DNA of 64,000 nucleotides from Lunularia cruciata (GCA_948567375.1 OX419757.1:17484001-17548000); one strand, 5' to 3'. Positions 10,916-23,229 are shown, numbered from the stretch's first letter. Made by a program: numbers and translations. The notes: a model not told the origin generated them from the letters alone.

Positions 10916-12368
10916 GACAAAGTAACCGCAACAGCAAACTCAAACCACCAACTGCAACCGCAAGTGCCAACACCACCACGTGCCAACACCAACTAAACAC
11001 CATCCACTAATGTAACTTTAACCGAGATAACTACACAGGGGGAAAGGGCAACCTGTAACCTGCCATCATAACACGCACTCTCTCGGTCTGTAGGTCATCA
11101 CTTCCTGCCTCACCAAAGAGAAACAAAGGTAGTCTGACTGGTCATCACTCCAGCCTCACTACCAAGAGCACACCACATCACCAATGCTCAAAAGTCAGGG
11201 CACCTCACACAAACGTGGTGCACAAACAAGAAGTAGAGAATGGAGGGAATCCAATCACAAGAAATCTAAACAAAAACCCTCCATCTCATCACACAACACG
11301 GGACTGACTCTGCCCCCATTTGGCATTTGACATAAGAGTAGTTCGTATCTAAGTCCTAAGCTACCAGGATCACCAAGAATGGGATCAAACTGCCTCTCCT
11401 AGCCAAAGCTACATGTGTATAGATAATAGTGGCGCAGTCACTAGGACAACAAGTGAGGGTGGACCAGTTGGCTACGGCACCAGTCTAGGAACAAGAGATC
11501 TAGGGGTCAAACCCTGTTGCGCACAATCTAGCAAGAAAGGTAGATTTTGCCAACCAATGACCAAGATCTACTCTAAACTAGCTAGCTTCACGCCAGCAAG
11601 CTGGCTTGCTGGCCCTTCTAGGCCTTCGTAGCCTCTCATAGCCCATAGCCCTATGCCTCGAAGCCTCAAAGCCCCAAAATTTAGCCAAATGTGTGAAAGG
11701 CCTCCAAACTAGCGAAAGTCCTCCAAATCTGGCCAAATAGCAAAAAATCCTCCAAATCTGGCCCAAAATCTAACGTAAAATCTGATGTAAACCCTAAAGA
11801 TAGCTGTCCGCCAAATCCCCTGCTAACTTTCCACTAAATTTTGGCATTTCTTGTTGTCACTTTGAAACCTCCTCCAAAATTGGCAAAACTCCTCTAAATC
11901 TGCAAAAGTCCTCCAAACTAGCAAAACTCCTCCAAATCTGGCCAAAAATCTGACGTAAAATGTGACGTAAACCCTAAAGATGGCTGTCCGCCAAATCCCC
12001 CGCTAACTTTCCACTCGAGCCAAATTGACAAAACGGGTTTTTCCAAATCACAAATTCATGAGAAGAGCTTCCCAACTCCACTTTCAATTTCACTTTCTGA
12101 GCCCAACTCACAGCACATTGGTCCTACCTTCACCTCCTAAGCTCAAAATCACAACCACTGCTCAAAAATTGCTCCTTCTTTGCTCAAAATTTGGCCAGCG
12201 CTTCCACACACCGTCCGCCTAACTGCCAAATCTGCATCACTTGAACAAGCTTCTCCACACTAGGGAAACACAGAACTTGGATCGAGCTACCACGATCCAC
12301 CGAGCTTGGAGATACCACCAACACTCAACGTTCTTGCACCCGATTTCCCCCTGACTTCACTTCTCTGA
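10916..12368 (-). other. M1 5' leader
   Basis: About 1.45 kb between LTR and gag with no long ORF on the element strand. It contains GCCAATTTTGGAGG-type degenerate repeats (about 11690-12000) and the antisense tRNA-like segment at 11453-11524. The bases just after the LTR (minus strand, TCAGAGAAGTG) share only the core ATCAGAG with the initiator-Met primer site, so the primer of this family is not settled. The same leader, at the same length, precedes gag in M2. Confidence 0.75.
11453..11524 (+). other. tRNA-like segment, antisense to M1
   Basis: A 72-bp stretch with a D-arm-like AGTTGGCTACGGCACC and a T-arm-like GGGGTCAAACCC, plus partly pairing ends (GTG...CAC). The matching segment in M2 (41832-41903, minus) has AGTTGGCTAGAGC, closer to a normal tRNA A box. 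The anticodon stem pairs poorly, so I do not call it a working tRNA; it is more likely a tRNA-derived insert or an internal pol III promoter relic kept in the leader. Confidence 0.5.
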
Positions 12369-12820
12369 TGTAATCAGATTGCTTAACACTCTCAACTCAA
12401 CTCAACTTAGATCAGTACTTGATCTGTCACTCTATAAATTGCCAACAACTGGGCACTAATTACAGTCAAGCCACACCCACTCAAGCATAGAGAATCCAGG
12501 TGACGCTTGTCGGCCTCTGTCCACCATAGCCAGGAACTCGAAGGCTCAACATCAGAAAAGTGAGTTCTCTGGAGCTCACTTCAAAACTATACCCCCCTGG
12601 ACTTGAGCTAGCACTGAAACCCTAACGGTCGCTCTGACGGCACACTCAACATTGCGAACGGTGCAAAGTGACGGTGGGCCCCACCGTGAAGTCAGTACCC
12701 CAAACACCAAATCTGACTGTCAGAAAGTAGTCCCTGAGAAACTACTGAAATAACTCTAACTACTATCATTGGAACTCTAGTGTCCAAGCAGGTAGATGTG
12801 GAACTACAAATGGCATGACA
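12369..12820 (-). repeat. 5' LTR of M1
   Basis: About 452 bp, starting on the minus strand with TGTCATGCC at 12820 and ending GATTACA at 12369. It lacks the first roughly 107 bp of the LTR as defined by the polypurine tract at the other end. The inverted repeat around 12554-12577 is the counterpart of the 3' LTR hairpin, with one arm mismatch. The imbalance between the two LTR ends is not decay: the missing 105 bp reappears at the far 3' end of the element. Confidence 0.85.
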
Positions 12821-12824
12821 CAAA

Positions 12825-14447
12825 CAAGATCCATACTCACTTGTTCCCAACGTTAAGTGAGAGTGGGGAGAGGTTGAAGGAGCCTTGCAAGAGCTTGATT
12901 AGAAGCTTTGTTATGTTGATAAAGTAGGAAGTTGCACACATAGTCCATCACGTTGTTGCTCATCTTGGGCCAATAGTAATGGTGCTGGACTGCATCCAAG
13001 GTCTTGTCCACTCCGACATGACCTGCAATGACCAAATCATGACATTCCACTAGAATGGTGATGTATAATTTTGGGACATTTGGGATCCATAATCTGCTAT
13101 CATGAAAGGTGAGTCCTTGGGTGTTGGTGACGCCTTTGAATGATTGTGCTTCTACAATTTGTAGATCAGTTTTTGTAGTAGCCAGAATCTTTGGCCAAAA
13201 TTCAAGGTTAATCTTAACCTCTACCACCAAGTTGTTTGCCATTGGCATGCGGGTGAATGCATCTGCAAGTTGCTTCTTACCTTCCACGTAGGTGATTGTT
13301 ATGTTGAAGCATTGTTGCCACCTCGCCCATTGAATCTGGCAATGAAATAGTTCTTGCATCTCGAGGTAGACTAGAGGTTTATGGTCGGTCTCTACTACAT
13401 ATGCCTTCTAACCTAGATAGTGCTTCCAATGCTTGGTTGCAAGAACAATGGCCAACTCTTCTTGTTCTATGGTATGGTAGTTGTGTTTTGCCGGTAACAA
13501 CTTTCAAGACAAATATGTAATTGGATGCCATCCGTCATGCCACTCTTGTTGTAGGACTGCTCCTATTGCTACACTTGATGCATCTGTAGTCAAATTGATT
13601 GGACATTTTAGGTCATACCACTTCGAGATTGGTGCATGTAGCAAGGCAGCTTTCAATTCTTGAAAGGCAAACTATTGTATGGTTCTCTATGTCCACTTCT
13701 TCCCCTTGCAAAGTAGTGCCATTAAAGCTTGTGCAACTTTGGAGAAGTCCTTGACAAATCTATGATAGAATCCCGTCAACCCCAAGAAGCTCTTGAGTTG
13801 AGTTCGATCTTTTGTGGCATACCATTTTTTAATGACCTCAATTTTATCCTTCAATACTTGAATGCCTTGTGTACTTACTCTATGGTCCAAGTAGTCTACT
13901 TCAGACTTGCCAAACTTGCACTTTGAGATTTTGGCATACAATCAATTTTATCTTAGAATCTAGAGGACTTCTTGTAGATGTTGTTTGTGTTCCATCATTG
14001 TGCTATTGTATACTAAGATGTTGTCCAAGAAGATGATAATAGACTTATCCAAGTATGGACAAAATATGTCATTCATATGACTCATGAAAGTGGTAGGTGC
14101 ATTGGTGAGGCCAAAAGGCATCACAAGATACTTGAGTAACCATACTTGGTTCAAAAGGTAGTTTTGTACACATCCTCTTCTACAATTTGGATTTGATTGT
14201 AACCACTCAGCAAGTCCAATTTGGTGAAGTATCTTGCTCCATGAAGTTGATCAAACAAGTCATCCATGCAAGGTAAGGGGTATTTTTCCTTCACTATTTG
14301 TTGATTGAGACCCCAATAGGCAATGCACATGTGCACTGTACCGTCCTTCTTCTTCACAAACAAAACAAGAGTCCCATATGGTGATATGCTAGGTTGGATA
14401 AACCCTTTCTGTAGCATCTCCTCAATTTGAGTCTTACACTCCTCCAA
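12825..14447 (-). pseudogene. B1 reverse transcriptase, RNase H and integrase N-terminal part
   Basis: From 14447 down: RT (ELEECKTQIEEMLQKGFI, VKKKDGTVHMCI, TKLDLLSGYNQIQI, FGLTNAPTTFM), the catalytic motif reading FLDNILVY near 14030 (Asn in place of the second Asp), then the thumb with FLGLTGFYHRFVKDFSKVA. RNase H is at about 13690-13260 with a frameshift near the DASSVAIGAVLQQ region. Integrase then starts with the H-H-C-C zinc region (HDLVIAGHVGVDKTL, YYWPKMSNNV, with the last Cys pair damaged). It stops at 12825 where M1 was inserted; the rest resumes at 2794. Dead copy of a chromovirus polymerase. Confidence 0.88.
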
Positions 14448-14779
14448 CTCATGAGGTGATAGGCAATATGGTGCCTTACAAGGAGGTGTCTTCCCTGGGA
14501 GTGTCTCAATTTTATGCTATTGGATCTATTAATACTCTCACCTTCTAAGACTCCATTCACAACAATCAATTGTGAGGTTGCCTTTTAGGACCTTTGTGAA
14601 TTTTTGTTTTGCCTTCCTTTGCTTCTTTGCTTCCTTATTGAGCCAATAAGGCTGCAAGGTACATTTACTGGCCATCTTTGTTTTCCAAAGTGATTTCCAT
14701 CTCCTCTTCTTTAGTGCACCTCTCCATGTTGTTTAAAGATTACCTATATGAAGGCCGAGGGCCTCTAAGGAAACAAGCA

Positions 14780-15800
14780 CAATAGTTGGTAGATATGTGC
14801 TCAATACGGCCATAATTGTAACAATGGTGTTTTTCTCTTTGAGTTATTTCTCCTTGTGGGACTCCATCTCTTTGTTCTTTTATACGTCCATGCTCTCCTT
14901 GAAGCGGTTGTGCTCCTTGATCTCAAAATCAAAGGTTGCCCAATTCTATTGGTATTGGTCCACCCATGTGTGGCATTTTTGCTCAATAATGTTGAGGTGG
15001 AACTACTCTTTCACCTCCACCCAATGTTCTTGCTATTCTCTATGCACAAGCAATGGCTTCAAATACCATGTGAGGATTTTGCACCATGACTTCTTGGCAA
15101 ATCCGCTCCTTTAGCCCTCGTTTGAAATTGGCAAGAACCTATGTTGGACTCATGTCAATTATTGCAACTTGTAGATCCAGAAATACCTCCACATACTATT
15201 ATACAATGTTCTTTTGTCTCAATCCTCACAGTCAAATTTGAGCCATTTGCACGGAATCCACCGATTGGAAATTCTTTAGCAATCCTTCTTGCATCGTTGT
15301 CCACATAACCTCCCTTCTATCTGCCAACATAGATTGTTCCCAAGCATCGTACCATATGAGGGATTTATTGGTCAAGTACCCACATGCAAACACACTTGTA
15401 GCATGCTCCGTGATCTCTATTGAGAACAATCAAAAATACCGGTTAATTCTTGAGATTCAATTTTCCACTATTCCCATCATACGCTGCCCTTTGTAAGGCT
15501 CAATGTTGCAGGTCTTCTTCATCCAAAGTAGCAATGTGGCTTCATTGTTGACAAGGTTTGTAGGCACAAGTGCCTCTCCAAGTACTTCAATTGCAGGTAC
15601 TTTTGAGACGGCTCTTCTTCTTGCATTGCTTGATCATTCCTAAGAATTTGCACTTGACTTTGTAATGTCTCCATGGTCATCTTAATCTCTCAAAATTCAT
15701 TCAATATCCCTTGCATTCCTTGCACCAATTCTTGTAATTGCGGATCCATGGTTCATGCAACACTCAATTGCTAATGGCTACTTCAATATAGAGTTAATAT
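14780..15800 (-). pseudogene. B1 gag remnant with zinc knuckle
   Basis: Heavily broken gag. The best block (15429-15232) includes FACGYLTNKSLIWYDAWEQ, a typical capsid-like stretch. Near 14800-14830 a zinc knuckle reads HCYNYGRIEHISTNYC, with the second Cys changed to Tyr. Between this and the RT start at 14447 no complete protease is visible; B2 keeps one at the equivalent place (about 21016-21198), so B1 has lost it. Confidence 0.65.
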
Positions 15801-16338
15801 GATCACTCTAGAAGGTGCACAAACCATCGGAACTACCATTGGGGATGTCAAAAGCTATCACTTGTTGATAATACTCCTCACCAAAATCCCTAACCACAAA
15901 ATCTCTAAACATCACTTTTTGTCTCAATACATAATAAATTTCTACTTGAGTGTTGAAATAGAGAGGATTTGGGACATTCACATCCATAACATCATAATAG
16001 AATGTAGATTGTCAAATCCCACTCTCTGTCGTATATGACTACAGGTAGAATCACCGGGTTTGGTGAGTTTATCACCTTGTCCATGAATTTTGCTCCAAAT
16101 GATAAACTAGCAATACTCTCATTTGCTATGCTGGATGTACATAACCTTGATGTGGAATAGATTTAAGAATGGAAAGCTAGGTGTGGGAAATTTTCCTCTT
16201 GGTGCATCCATCCCATCCGTTCTGTAAAGTCCTTGCTAAGTCTAGCAATTACTCTATGTTCTCTACCTCAAATTACTCAGTTTCAGGAGTTCGTGTTCTT
16301 TCAAAAGGGGTGATCTACTTTTTTTGACTAAAACACTT
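15801..16338 (-). other. B1 5' untranslated leader
   Basis: Sequence between primer site and gag of B1. No coding pattern stands out on either strand. It aligns with the leader of B2 on both sides of the solo LTR at 22541-23229 (shared words such as TTTCTACTTGAGTGTTGAAA). Confidence 0.6.
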
Positions 16339-16350
16339 GCTTTGATACCA
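16339..16350 (-). other. B1 primer binding site, initiator-Met tRNA type
   Basis: Minus strand reads TGGTATCAAAGC one base inside the 5' LTR. It differs by one base from TGGTATCAGAGC, the usual plant tRNA-iMet primer site. Confidence 0.85.
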
Positions 16351-16351
16351 T

Positions 16352-17086
16352 TTTAATACTCCAAGGATAGGAGAAGAGAGAAAACACAAATTTCCTACTC
16401 AATCATCCGATGCCCCAAAGGAGCACCTTCTATTTATTATATAGACAAAGAGGATCTCCTCCAAGGAAGCTCCACCATAGGATTCGACACACATATAGGT
16501 GGCATGTTAGCAAGCTCCACCCTTGGATTACTTACTTGGATAGGTGACATGTTGGCCCTGGTCCTATCTGGTTGGTCAAACAAGCTTTGACCACAAGGAA
16601 TCTTTTAGGGAATCTATGTAGGAATCTCAGAATCACGTGGGTGAGTAACCATTGGAAAGCTCTTGACAAGACAAAGTAAGGGGGAGGGAAAGCCAACCTT
16701 TCCTCCTTTGGGGAAACGAAATTGCACATTTTCAAGGCCTAATTCATCCGTTTAGGCCTCTGAAATTGCCTTTAAAGATTTTAAGCATATTTCAATTTCT
16801 ACTCTATTAGTAAAGTCCCCTTTGGTGATATGTCTTTCTGATCTATTTATTCCATTATGTGTAATATCCTTCCAGATGTTACCAAACTAATTCTCACCTT
16901 TAAATCATATGTCTAGCTATTGGTTCTAAGGTTTTCAAGTCTATTTTGGTTTCTGCTCTATTTGTAGAAGTACTCTTTTGGTGAAACTTTTATCTGATCT
17001 ATTTTGACCATCATGTATAACATCATTCCAGATGTTACCAAACCAAATTTCACATCTAGATCATATGCCTAGCTCTTGGTATTACA
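16352..17086 (-). repeat. 5' LTR of B1
   Basis: 735 bp, from TGTAATACCAAGAGC at 17086 to AGTATTAAA at 16352 on the minus strand. It holds the family's TATATAATAAA block (about 16433-16445), which could serve as TATA box and/or polyadenylation signal. It differs from the 3' LTR at many sites. Confidence 0.9.
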
Positions 17087-18380
17087 ATAGCACACGTGCA
17101 CTAGGATATCTAGTAGCCATAGATGTTGTTTGTAGTGCCTTAAAGAAAGTAAAAGATTAGGGAAATCTGACCTATCTACCAGCCTCTCCTCTCTATAGGT
17201 CCAACTCCAATGATGCTCCTCTAGGCTCTAGAGCCCATATTGCATTCCTAGTTATTGTGGTAGAGGCATCTATCTGTGGTGCTCTACACATGAAATCCAT
17301 TACATCTCTATCACTAGCATATGAGGTGGAAGCCTCAACACCCAAATCTGATTTCCTCTAAGTTATGGCCATGCTAGCTAATCATTACTCCTATTTCTGA
17401 ATCCAAGTAGCCATAGTTGTATCAGAATTAAAGGTAGGTACTTCATTCCTACTAAGTGTGGATCCTCTACCACCACCTTGTGTTCCATGACTTGGAGCTC
17501 CTCTACCACTTGCCATAATATCCCTACCACTTTGTAACTCAAGGTATAGGTCAAAGCATCAATCACTGGTGTGACCAAACCTATGGCAATGGTCACATTG
17601 TCTGTATGCTGGCTATGATGCACCAAAGGTATCAATTTTGTTTCCTTGAGTGCACTCTTTCTTGTGGTGAGGTCCACCACAAGTCCAACAAGCAACACCA
17701 CCACTCATTGGCTATTGCTGACCCAAAAATGAAGCTAAGGTCTAGCTACACTAGGCCTTCTACTCGCTCCATAGGATCTAGGCTGCCCATCTTGTCCTTG
17801 GAAACCGACATTGCATGGTGCACTTTATTGCACTTTGGAAGAAGTAACAACTATGGATGAGGTCTCTCTACCAAATCCAAATACCACCACTCTCTCCTCC
17901 ACCATGTTGAGCTCAATATACTCAACCAAACCAAAGACCACTGCCAAAGTAGGCAAAGTAACCTATAACAACATAACATCATAGACTATACATCACAACT
18001 CCTTGTCTAGTATCCCATACCAAAACTAGGCTGCTTGGGCCTTAATAACTCCTAAGTAAAACTAATCAGCCGTCTCATGCAAGTGTTTGCCTTGCTTAGG
18101 CTCTCTCCAGCCTTCCATTAGAACTCTTGCAAGCTCCTCAGCTTATCAGTCTGCACTCCTTAGTAGTTCTGCCTCAAACACTAAAAGAAATCCACCATGA
18201 GGTTAAACCCCAATACTAAACCACCTCTTGTAATAGTAACTCCAATCATAGTAGCACCATCTCCAAGAGATCCACCAACACTACTAGAGCTAGAACTCAT
18301 GGGTATTGCCAATCTACTCTTAGAAACTAGGCTTGAAGTGATGGAGATATAGTTTGGAGACAAATATTGTCTCCATATTG
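17087..18380 (-). mobile_element. M-L second segment: family M gag with zinc knuckles
   Basis: Continuation of the old M copy split by B1. It aligns with M1 from about 9186 to 10490: the acidic/Ser-rich spacer, Gly-rich region, two CCHC knuckles (about 17580-17690) and the capsid part. Frames are badly broken. At about 18380 it stops abruptly inside gag and continues directly as B2 integrase sequence, so the rest of the gag, the leader and the 5' LTR of this copy have been lost or displaced. Confidence 0.85.
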
Positions 18381-20740
18381 AATTTGGGTGATCTCCAACT
18401 TGTGCTTTTCATTCCCCACACCTTGTTGGACTATAGCAATAAAATTGTTGTTAACTTCAACCTTTGTAGTCACTAGGTGGATCTTCACCAAGCTTGAAGG
18501 TATGAAAGAGTGCTCTCTATACATGAGGAAGAATGGTGTGACCTATGTAGATGCATTCATTGAATTATTATAGGCAAATTCCACTAGTAGAAGTAAGGTG
18601 TCCTACCTTTCTTACCTATCTAAGGTGAAGCTCTAGAGCATGTCTTCAATAGTGTAACTAGCCCGCTTTGGTCCATCAATTTGTAGATGGTATACCATGG
18701 ACATTGCTAATTTGGTTTTGAAGATGCTAAAGAGTGTTCTCCTAAACAAACTAGTGAATTGAGTGCATTGATTGGTGATGAGATAGGCCATGATGAGAAA
18801 AGATTACAATTAAGTACAATTGAGCTAATTGTAGAGAAATCACGTCCTTGATCATAGGACAGACATGAATCATTTTGCTTAGTCAGACTACAAAGACTAT
18901 AATGGAGTCAAATGAGGTGGTCTTGGGCATTCATAAACCAAATCTATGTTGACATATTCCTAATGTTATATAGGAGTAGGGAGGGGTTGAAGGAGACATA
19001 TAAGAGCTTGATTAGAGGCTTAATTGTGTTGAAAAAGTAAGCAACTTCAAACATACTCCATCACATCTTTGCTCATCTTGGGCCAATAGTAATTACATTT
19101 GACTACATCTAAGTTCTTGTCCACTCCAACATGACATGCAATGGTTGAATCATGACATTCCGCTAGGATGGTGGTTCTTAGGTTTAGGTCATTTGGGATC
19201 TATAACTTGCCATCTAGAAAGGTGAGTCCTTGGGTACTGGTTATGCCTTTGGATGATTGAGCTCCTATAATCTATGGGTCAATTTTCATAGTAGTAAGAA
19301 TTCTTGGTCACAATTTTGGGTTCATCTTGACCTCTACCACCAAATTTTTCACCATAGGCATTTGGGTGAATGCAATTTCAAGTTGCTTCTTGCCTTCTAC
19401 ATATATGATCATCATGTTGAACCATTGTTTCCACTCTATCTACCAAATCTATTGACAAGATAGATCTTTCTATACCTTGAGGTAGACTAAAGGTTTGTAG
19501 TAGATCTCCACTACAAATTCCTTCTTGCCAAGATAGTATTTCTTATGCTTAGTTGTATGAACAACGGCCAACTCTTCTCATTTGGTGATGTAAAAGTTAC
19601 ATTATATTGGTAATAGCTTTTGAGAGAAATATAAAACTAGGTCTCATCCATCATTCCATTCCTATTGTTGTACTGCTCCTATTGCAATACCTAATGCATT
19701 TATAGCCAGCTTGATTGGACATTTTGGATCATGTTATTTCAAGTTTTGTGCATGTAGTAATGCATCTTTCAATTCTTAAAAGGTCAATTCTTGTGTGGTT
19801 CTCAACATCCAGTTCTTCTCTTTGCCAAGTAGTGCCATTAGAGGTTGTTCTACCTTGGAGATGTCCTTGAAAAATTAATGATAAGACCTTGTCAATCCCA
19901 AGAAACCCTTGATTTGAGTGTAATATTTTGGAGCACACCTATTTTTAATGACCTATATTTTATCTATTTACACTTGGGATACCTTCTACACTTTCTATAT
20001 GCCCCAAGTAGTCTACTTTAGACTTGAAAATTTTTCACTTTGAGATTTTGGCATACAACTTATTATGTCATAGAATTTGGAGGACTTCTTGTAGATGTTG
20101 CTTGTGTTCCATCATTGTCTTACTATAGACTAAGATGTCATTAAGGAAAATGAAAAAAAATTATCCAAGTATGAACAAAATATGTCATTCATCAAATTCA
20201 TGAAAGTGGCTAGTGCATTGGTGAGGCTAAACGGTATCACCCGATACTCAAACCAACCATACCTTGTTTGAAAGGCAGCTTTGTGTATGTCTTCTTCCAC
20301 AATCTTGATTTGGTTGTAACCACTACATAGATCTTGTTTGGTGAAGTATTTTTCCTTGTTGAGTTGATCAAACAAGTCATCCATGCAAAGTAATGGGTAT
20401 TTTTTTCTTCACTATTTGTTGATTTAGGCCCTAGTAGTCAATGCACATGCATATTGTACTATCATTCTTCTTCATAAACAAGAAAGAAGCCCCATACGGT
20501 GATATGTTGGGTTAGATAAACCCTTTCTATGACATCTCCTTGATTTGAGCCTTACATTCTTCCAACTCATGAGGTGGTAGTTGATATGTGGCCTTACAAG
20601 GAGATGTCTTCCTAATAAGTATTTCAATTTTATGATCTAGTCTCCTTTTTGGTAGTAATCTTGAGGGTAAATCATCTAGAAAGACATCTTGAAACTCATT
20701 AACCACATCTCTCAAATTCTCAAGAATTTGTCCATCAAGG
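18381..20740 (-). pseudogene. B2 reverse transcriptase, RNase H and partial integrase
   Basis: From 20740 down: the RT lead-in (DVVNEFQDVFLDDLPSRLLP, HELEECKAQIKEM), RT core (MDDLFDQLNKEKYFTKQDLCSGYNQIKI at about 20384-20300), a damaged catalytic region reading FSLMTS where FLNDIL-like bases lie one frame away (about 20140), RNase H around 19980-19450, then integrase zinc region (about 19000-19170) and core down to 18390. No frame is open over more than about 85 codons. It is a relic. Confidence 0.8.
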
Positions 20741-20779
20741 TGTGCACTCTAGACTTCTCTTATTAGACCTATGCATAAT

Positions 20780-21198
20780 TTATTTGTCTCATTGATAAAT
20801 GTTGTCCCTATGACATAGATAGGTAGTTCTTGTCTTTGTGATATTTTTTTAATCTCAATGATCTTCTATTGGCTATTTCTCACTAATTTCTTTCTCCAAT
20901 TGACCATGGGGTTGTAGTGCTCCATCCATGACATACCTAAGATCATATTGTAATGAGACTATATCACTTGCCACTCAATTTCTTCTTGTTATTATCCTAT
21001 AAAGATTATTACCTTTCAAGGTAATGACTCAATCCTATTTGTTTGACTATTAGGTAACTCTACTTCTTTATTCTCATCTTCCTCTAGTTCCATCTCCAAC
21101 CTTATTGCAACAAAGTGAGACAAGAAATCCTTTGTTGCTCTAGAGTATATCAGTTCTCTCACTTCATTGCCTTCTAGGACTCCATTTATGACAATCAT
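20780..21198 (-). pseudogene. B2 aspartic protease relic
   Basis: From 21198: VINGVLEGNEVRELI followed by a damaged active site (YSRAT where family members have DSGAT) and FLSHFVA. Further down, MILGMSWMEHYNPMVNW (about 20930-20880) is the conserved C-terminal protease segment. Asp and Gly of the active site are both changed, so it cannot be active. B1 lacks this domain altogether. Confidence 0.75.
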
Positions 21199-21349
21199 TC
21201 ATGCATTTGTCTTCCTCAACCTTTCTGCGCGTGTCCTCTTTGTCCCCTCACTTTTACTCTTCTCCATTGAGCTAGTAAGGCTATGAGGTACATTTATAGT
21301 GATCTTCTTCTTTTACAATGACATTTAAGTATCTTCCTCTTCAATTTGT

Positions 21350-22440
21350 CTCTCCATGTTGTTCAAAGTGCACTTGTATGGAGACCAAGAGCCTATAGGA
21401 AAATGAGCACAACAATTGATAATTATGTGCCCAACTTGGCTACAATTGTAAAAACATCAATTTTTTTCTTGAGCCCCTTCTACTTGTGTGACTCCATCTC
21501 TCCTTTCTTTGACATGTCTCCATTCTCCTTGGATCTATTGTGCTCATTGGTCTTGAAACCAAATATTGCCCAATTCCATAAGAATTGGTCCACCAAAGTA
21601 GGGTGTCTCAACATGGTAGTGTTGCATTAGGACTACCTCTTTATCTCCTCCAAGCTCCTTTGCTATTCTTTGAGCACAAGAAATGGCTCCAAAAATAGTG
21701 TGAGGATTTTGTACCATTACCTCTTAGTGAATTTGCTCTTTTAACCCTTGTTTGAAATTATCAAGAGCTTTTGTTGGCCTCATATCAATTATTACAACTT
21801 GTAAATTAAGAAAATACCTCCACTTACTCTTGTAGGCTATTCTTTTGCTTCAACTTCCATAGTCGGGTTTGAGCCATCTGCATGGAATCCATGGATCAAG
21901 CAATCTTTAGTAACTCTTATTGCATTATGGGCCAAACAATCTCTCTTCCTTCTGCCAACAATAATCACTCCCAAGCATCATACCATGTGAGGGCTTTATT
22001 GGTCAATTACCCACATGCATGCAAAATAATTAGTGATCTTAGTGTGAATAATCAAAAGTATCAATTCATTCTTGAAATCCAATTTTCCACTATTCCCATG
22101 GAACAATGTCCCTTCTAAGGCTTGATATTGCATGTCTTCTTCATCCATAATAATAATGTGGCTTTATGTTTTACTAGGGTTGGCGTCATTAGCATGAATT
22201 ACTCTTGATGTACTTTGGCCTTTGGTATTGAGTTTTGGGATGATTCCCCTTCTTGCATTATTTGATCATTCCTAAAGGTACTTGCTTGACTTTGCAATGC
22301 CTCCATTTTCATCTTGATCTCCCAAAAATTGTTCTACATCCCTTGCATAAGATCCTATAACGGTGGCTCCATGATTTGTACACTTGGTAAACACTCAATT
22401 GCTACTTTCTACTTCAATAGAGGGTCAATATGATCACTTG
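21350..22440 (-). pseudogene. B2 gag relic
   Basis: Broken gag aligned to B1 gag. A zinc-knuckle remnant lies near 21390-21450 (YNCSQVGHIIINCC; the first Cys is lost). The rest is in several frames with stops, and only weak capsid-like similarity can be followed. Confidence 0.6.
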
Positions 22441-22540
22441 AGAGTGAGTACATACTATTGGGATCTCAAAGGCTATCACTCATTGATAATTTTTTCACCA
22501 AAATTGTGGACTATGAAATCCTTAAACATCACTTTCAGTT

Positions 22541-23229
22541 TGTAATATTCATTTGTGCATGTATGTGTTATTGTGATATTTAGTTTGGTATTACAAGTCT
22601 TGAGAAATATTATTTATGTAGAGATAAATGATGGTTCTACATTATTCATTATTAGCTAAAGCTAGTCATAGCTAAAATATAGTTGACCTTAATTTAGAGG
22701 AAGTGGAAAAAATGAGCAGCACTATTTGGATTCTAATGTATTGACTTGGTATTATTCCAAGGTGTTTGGCTTTGAGGAAAGAGTTGAGAACTTTTGGACC
22801 CATAAACCTTTTTGCTTTGGATTCTTCTATAGTTCAAGGATAGCTCCATGTGAATGAATCCTTGATTTAATGGTTGGGTCAAGATAAGACCACATGCTTA
22901 GGAGAATATTCCCATGAATATTTCTAATCTTTCAGACTTTTACACTTTATTTGAATTTTAGCCTAGTAACTTGATTTAATCTAGTAATTAGTAACTTTGC
23001 TATGTGACTATTTCACAAGTATATAAACTAAGGGTAAGAAGGTTCTCATCATCCTTTCATTTGCAACTATCTCTTTCTCATTGAGTTCTCTAATGAACAA
23101 TGGTTTGAGTATTGTAGTGTTAGCCTTAGAGAAGTATGATGGATTTGGGACTCCTTGCCTTCGTAGTCCATGGTGTGCTACCATAATTGCCATCAGAGGT
23201 GCATCCTAAGTGAGAGACAGTTTGGCGCA
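22541..23229 (+). repeat. E-family solo LTR in the B2 leader
   Basis: 689 bp, TGTAATATTC to TTTGGCGCA. It matches the E2 LTR at 35750-36441 along its length. B2 leader sequence continues on both sides, so this is a solo LTR. The flanking five bases (CAGTT before, TAGGT after) are at best a decayed duplication. Confidence 0.85.

Larger units (their letters stand above)
2795..12820 (-). mobile_element. M1: Ty3/gypsy-type element encoding a DNA methyltransferase and PHD finger
   Basis: Near-complete minus-strand family M element inserted in the B1 integrase gene. The flanks carry CAAA on both sides (2791-2794 and 12821-12824), and the outer ends read TG...CA. Order from 12820 down: 5' LTR (12820-12369), leader, gag, protease, linker, C5 DNA methyltransferase, RT, RNase H, integrase, PHD finger (3767-3627), polypurine tract (about 3458-3468), and 3' LTR with an extra 105-bp tail (3457-2795). 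From the zinc knuckles to the integrase core the polyprotein lies in one reading frame broken almost only by nonsense codons, which makes this the best template for the family's protein. It is not functional: stops occur in every domain, there is a 1-bp loss near 9890, and about 8 bp is missing in the integrase near 4300. Confidence 0.93.
995..17086 (-). mobile_element. B1: full-length Ty3/gypsy chromovirus, interrupted by M1
   Basis: Minus-strand LTR retrotransposon inserted in M-L. Reading from 17086 down: 5' LTR (17086-16352), an initiator-Met tRNA type primer site (16350-16339), gag with a mutated zinc knuckle (about 15800-14780), RT, RNase H and integrase (14447-12825, continuing 2794-2100), chromodomain (about 1990-1780), polypurine tract (1750-1737) and 3' LTR (1734-995). 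M1 (2795-12820) lies inside the integrase, leaving about 6 kb of B1 proper. Almost no protease is recognisable between zinc knuckle and RT, so part was probably lost. The LTRs differ at many positions and the frames are full of stops, so it is old and dead. Target-site duplicates look decayed (around CTACC at 990-994 and ATAGC after 17086). Confidence 0.9.

Noticed and set aside
11453-11524. Functional tRNA gene
   Set aside because: The anticodon stem does not pair well and acceptor pairing is partial; called tRNA-like only.
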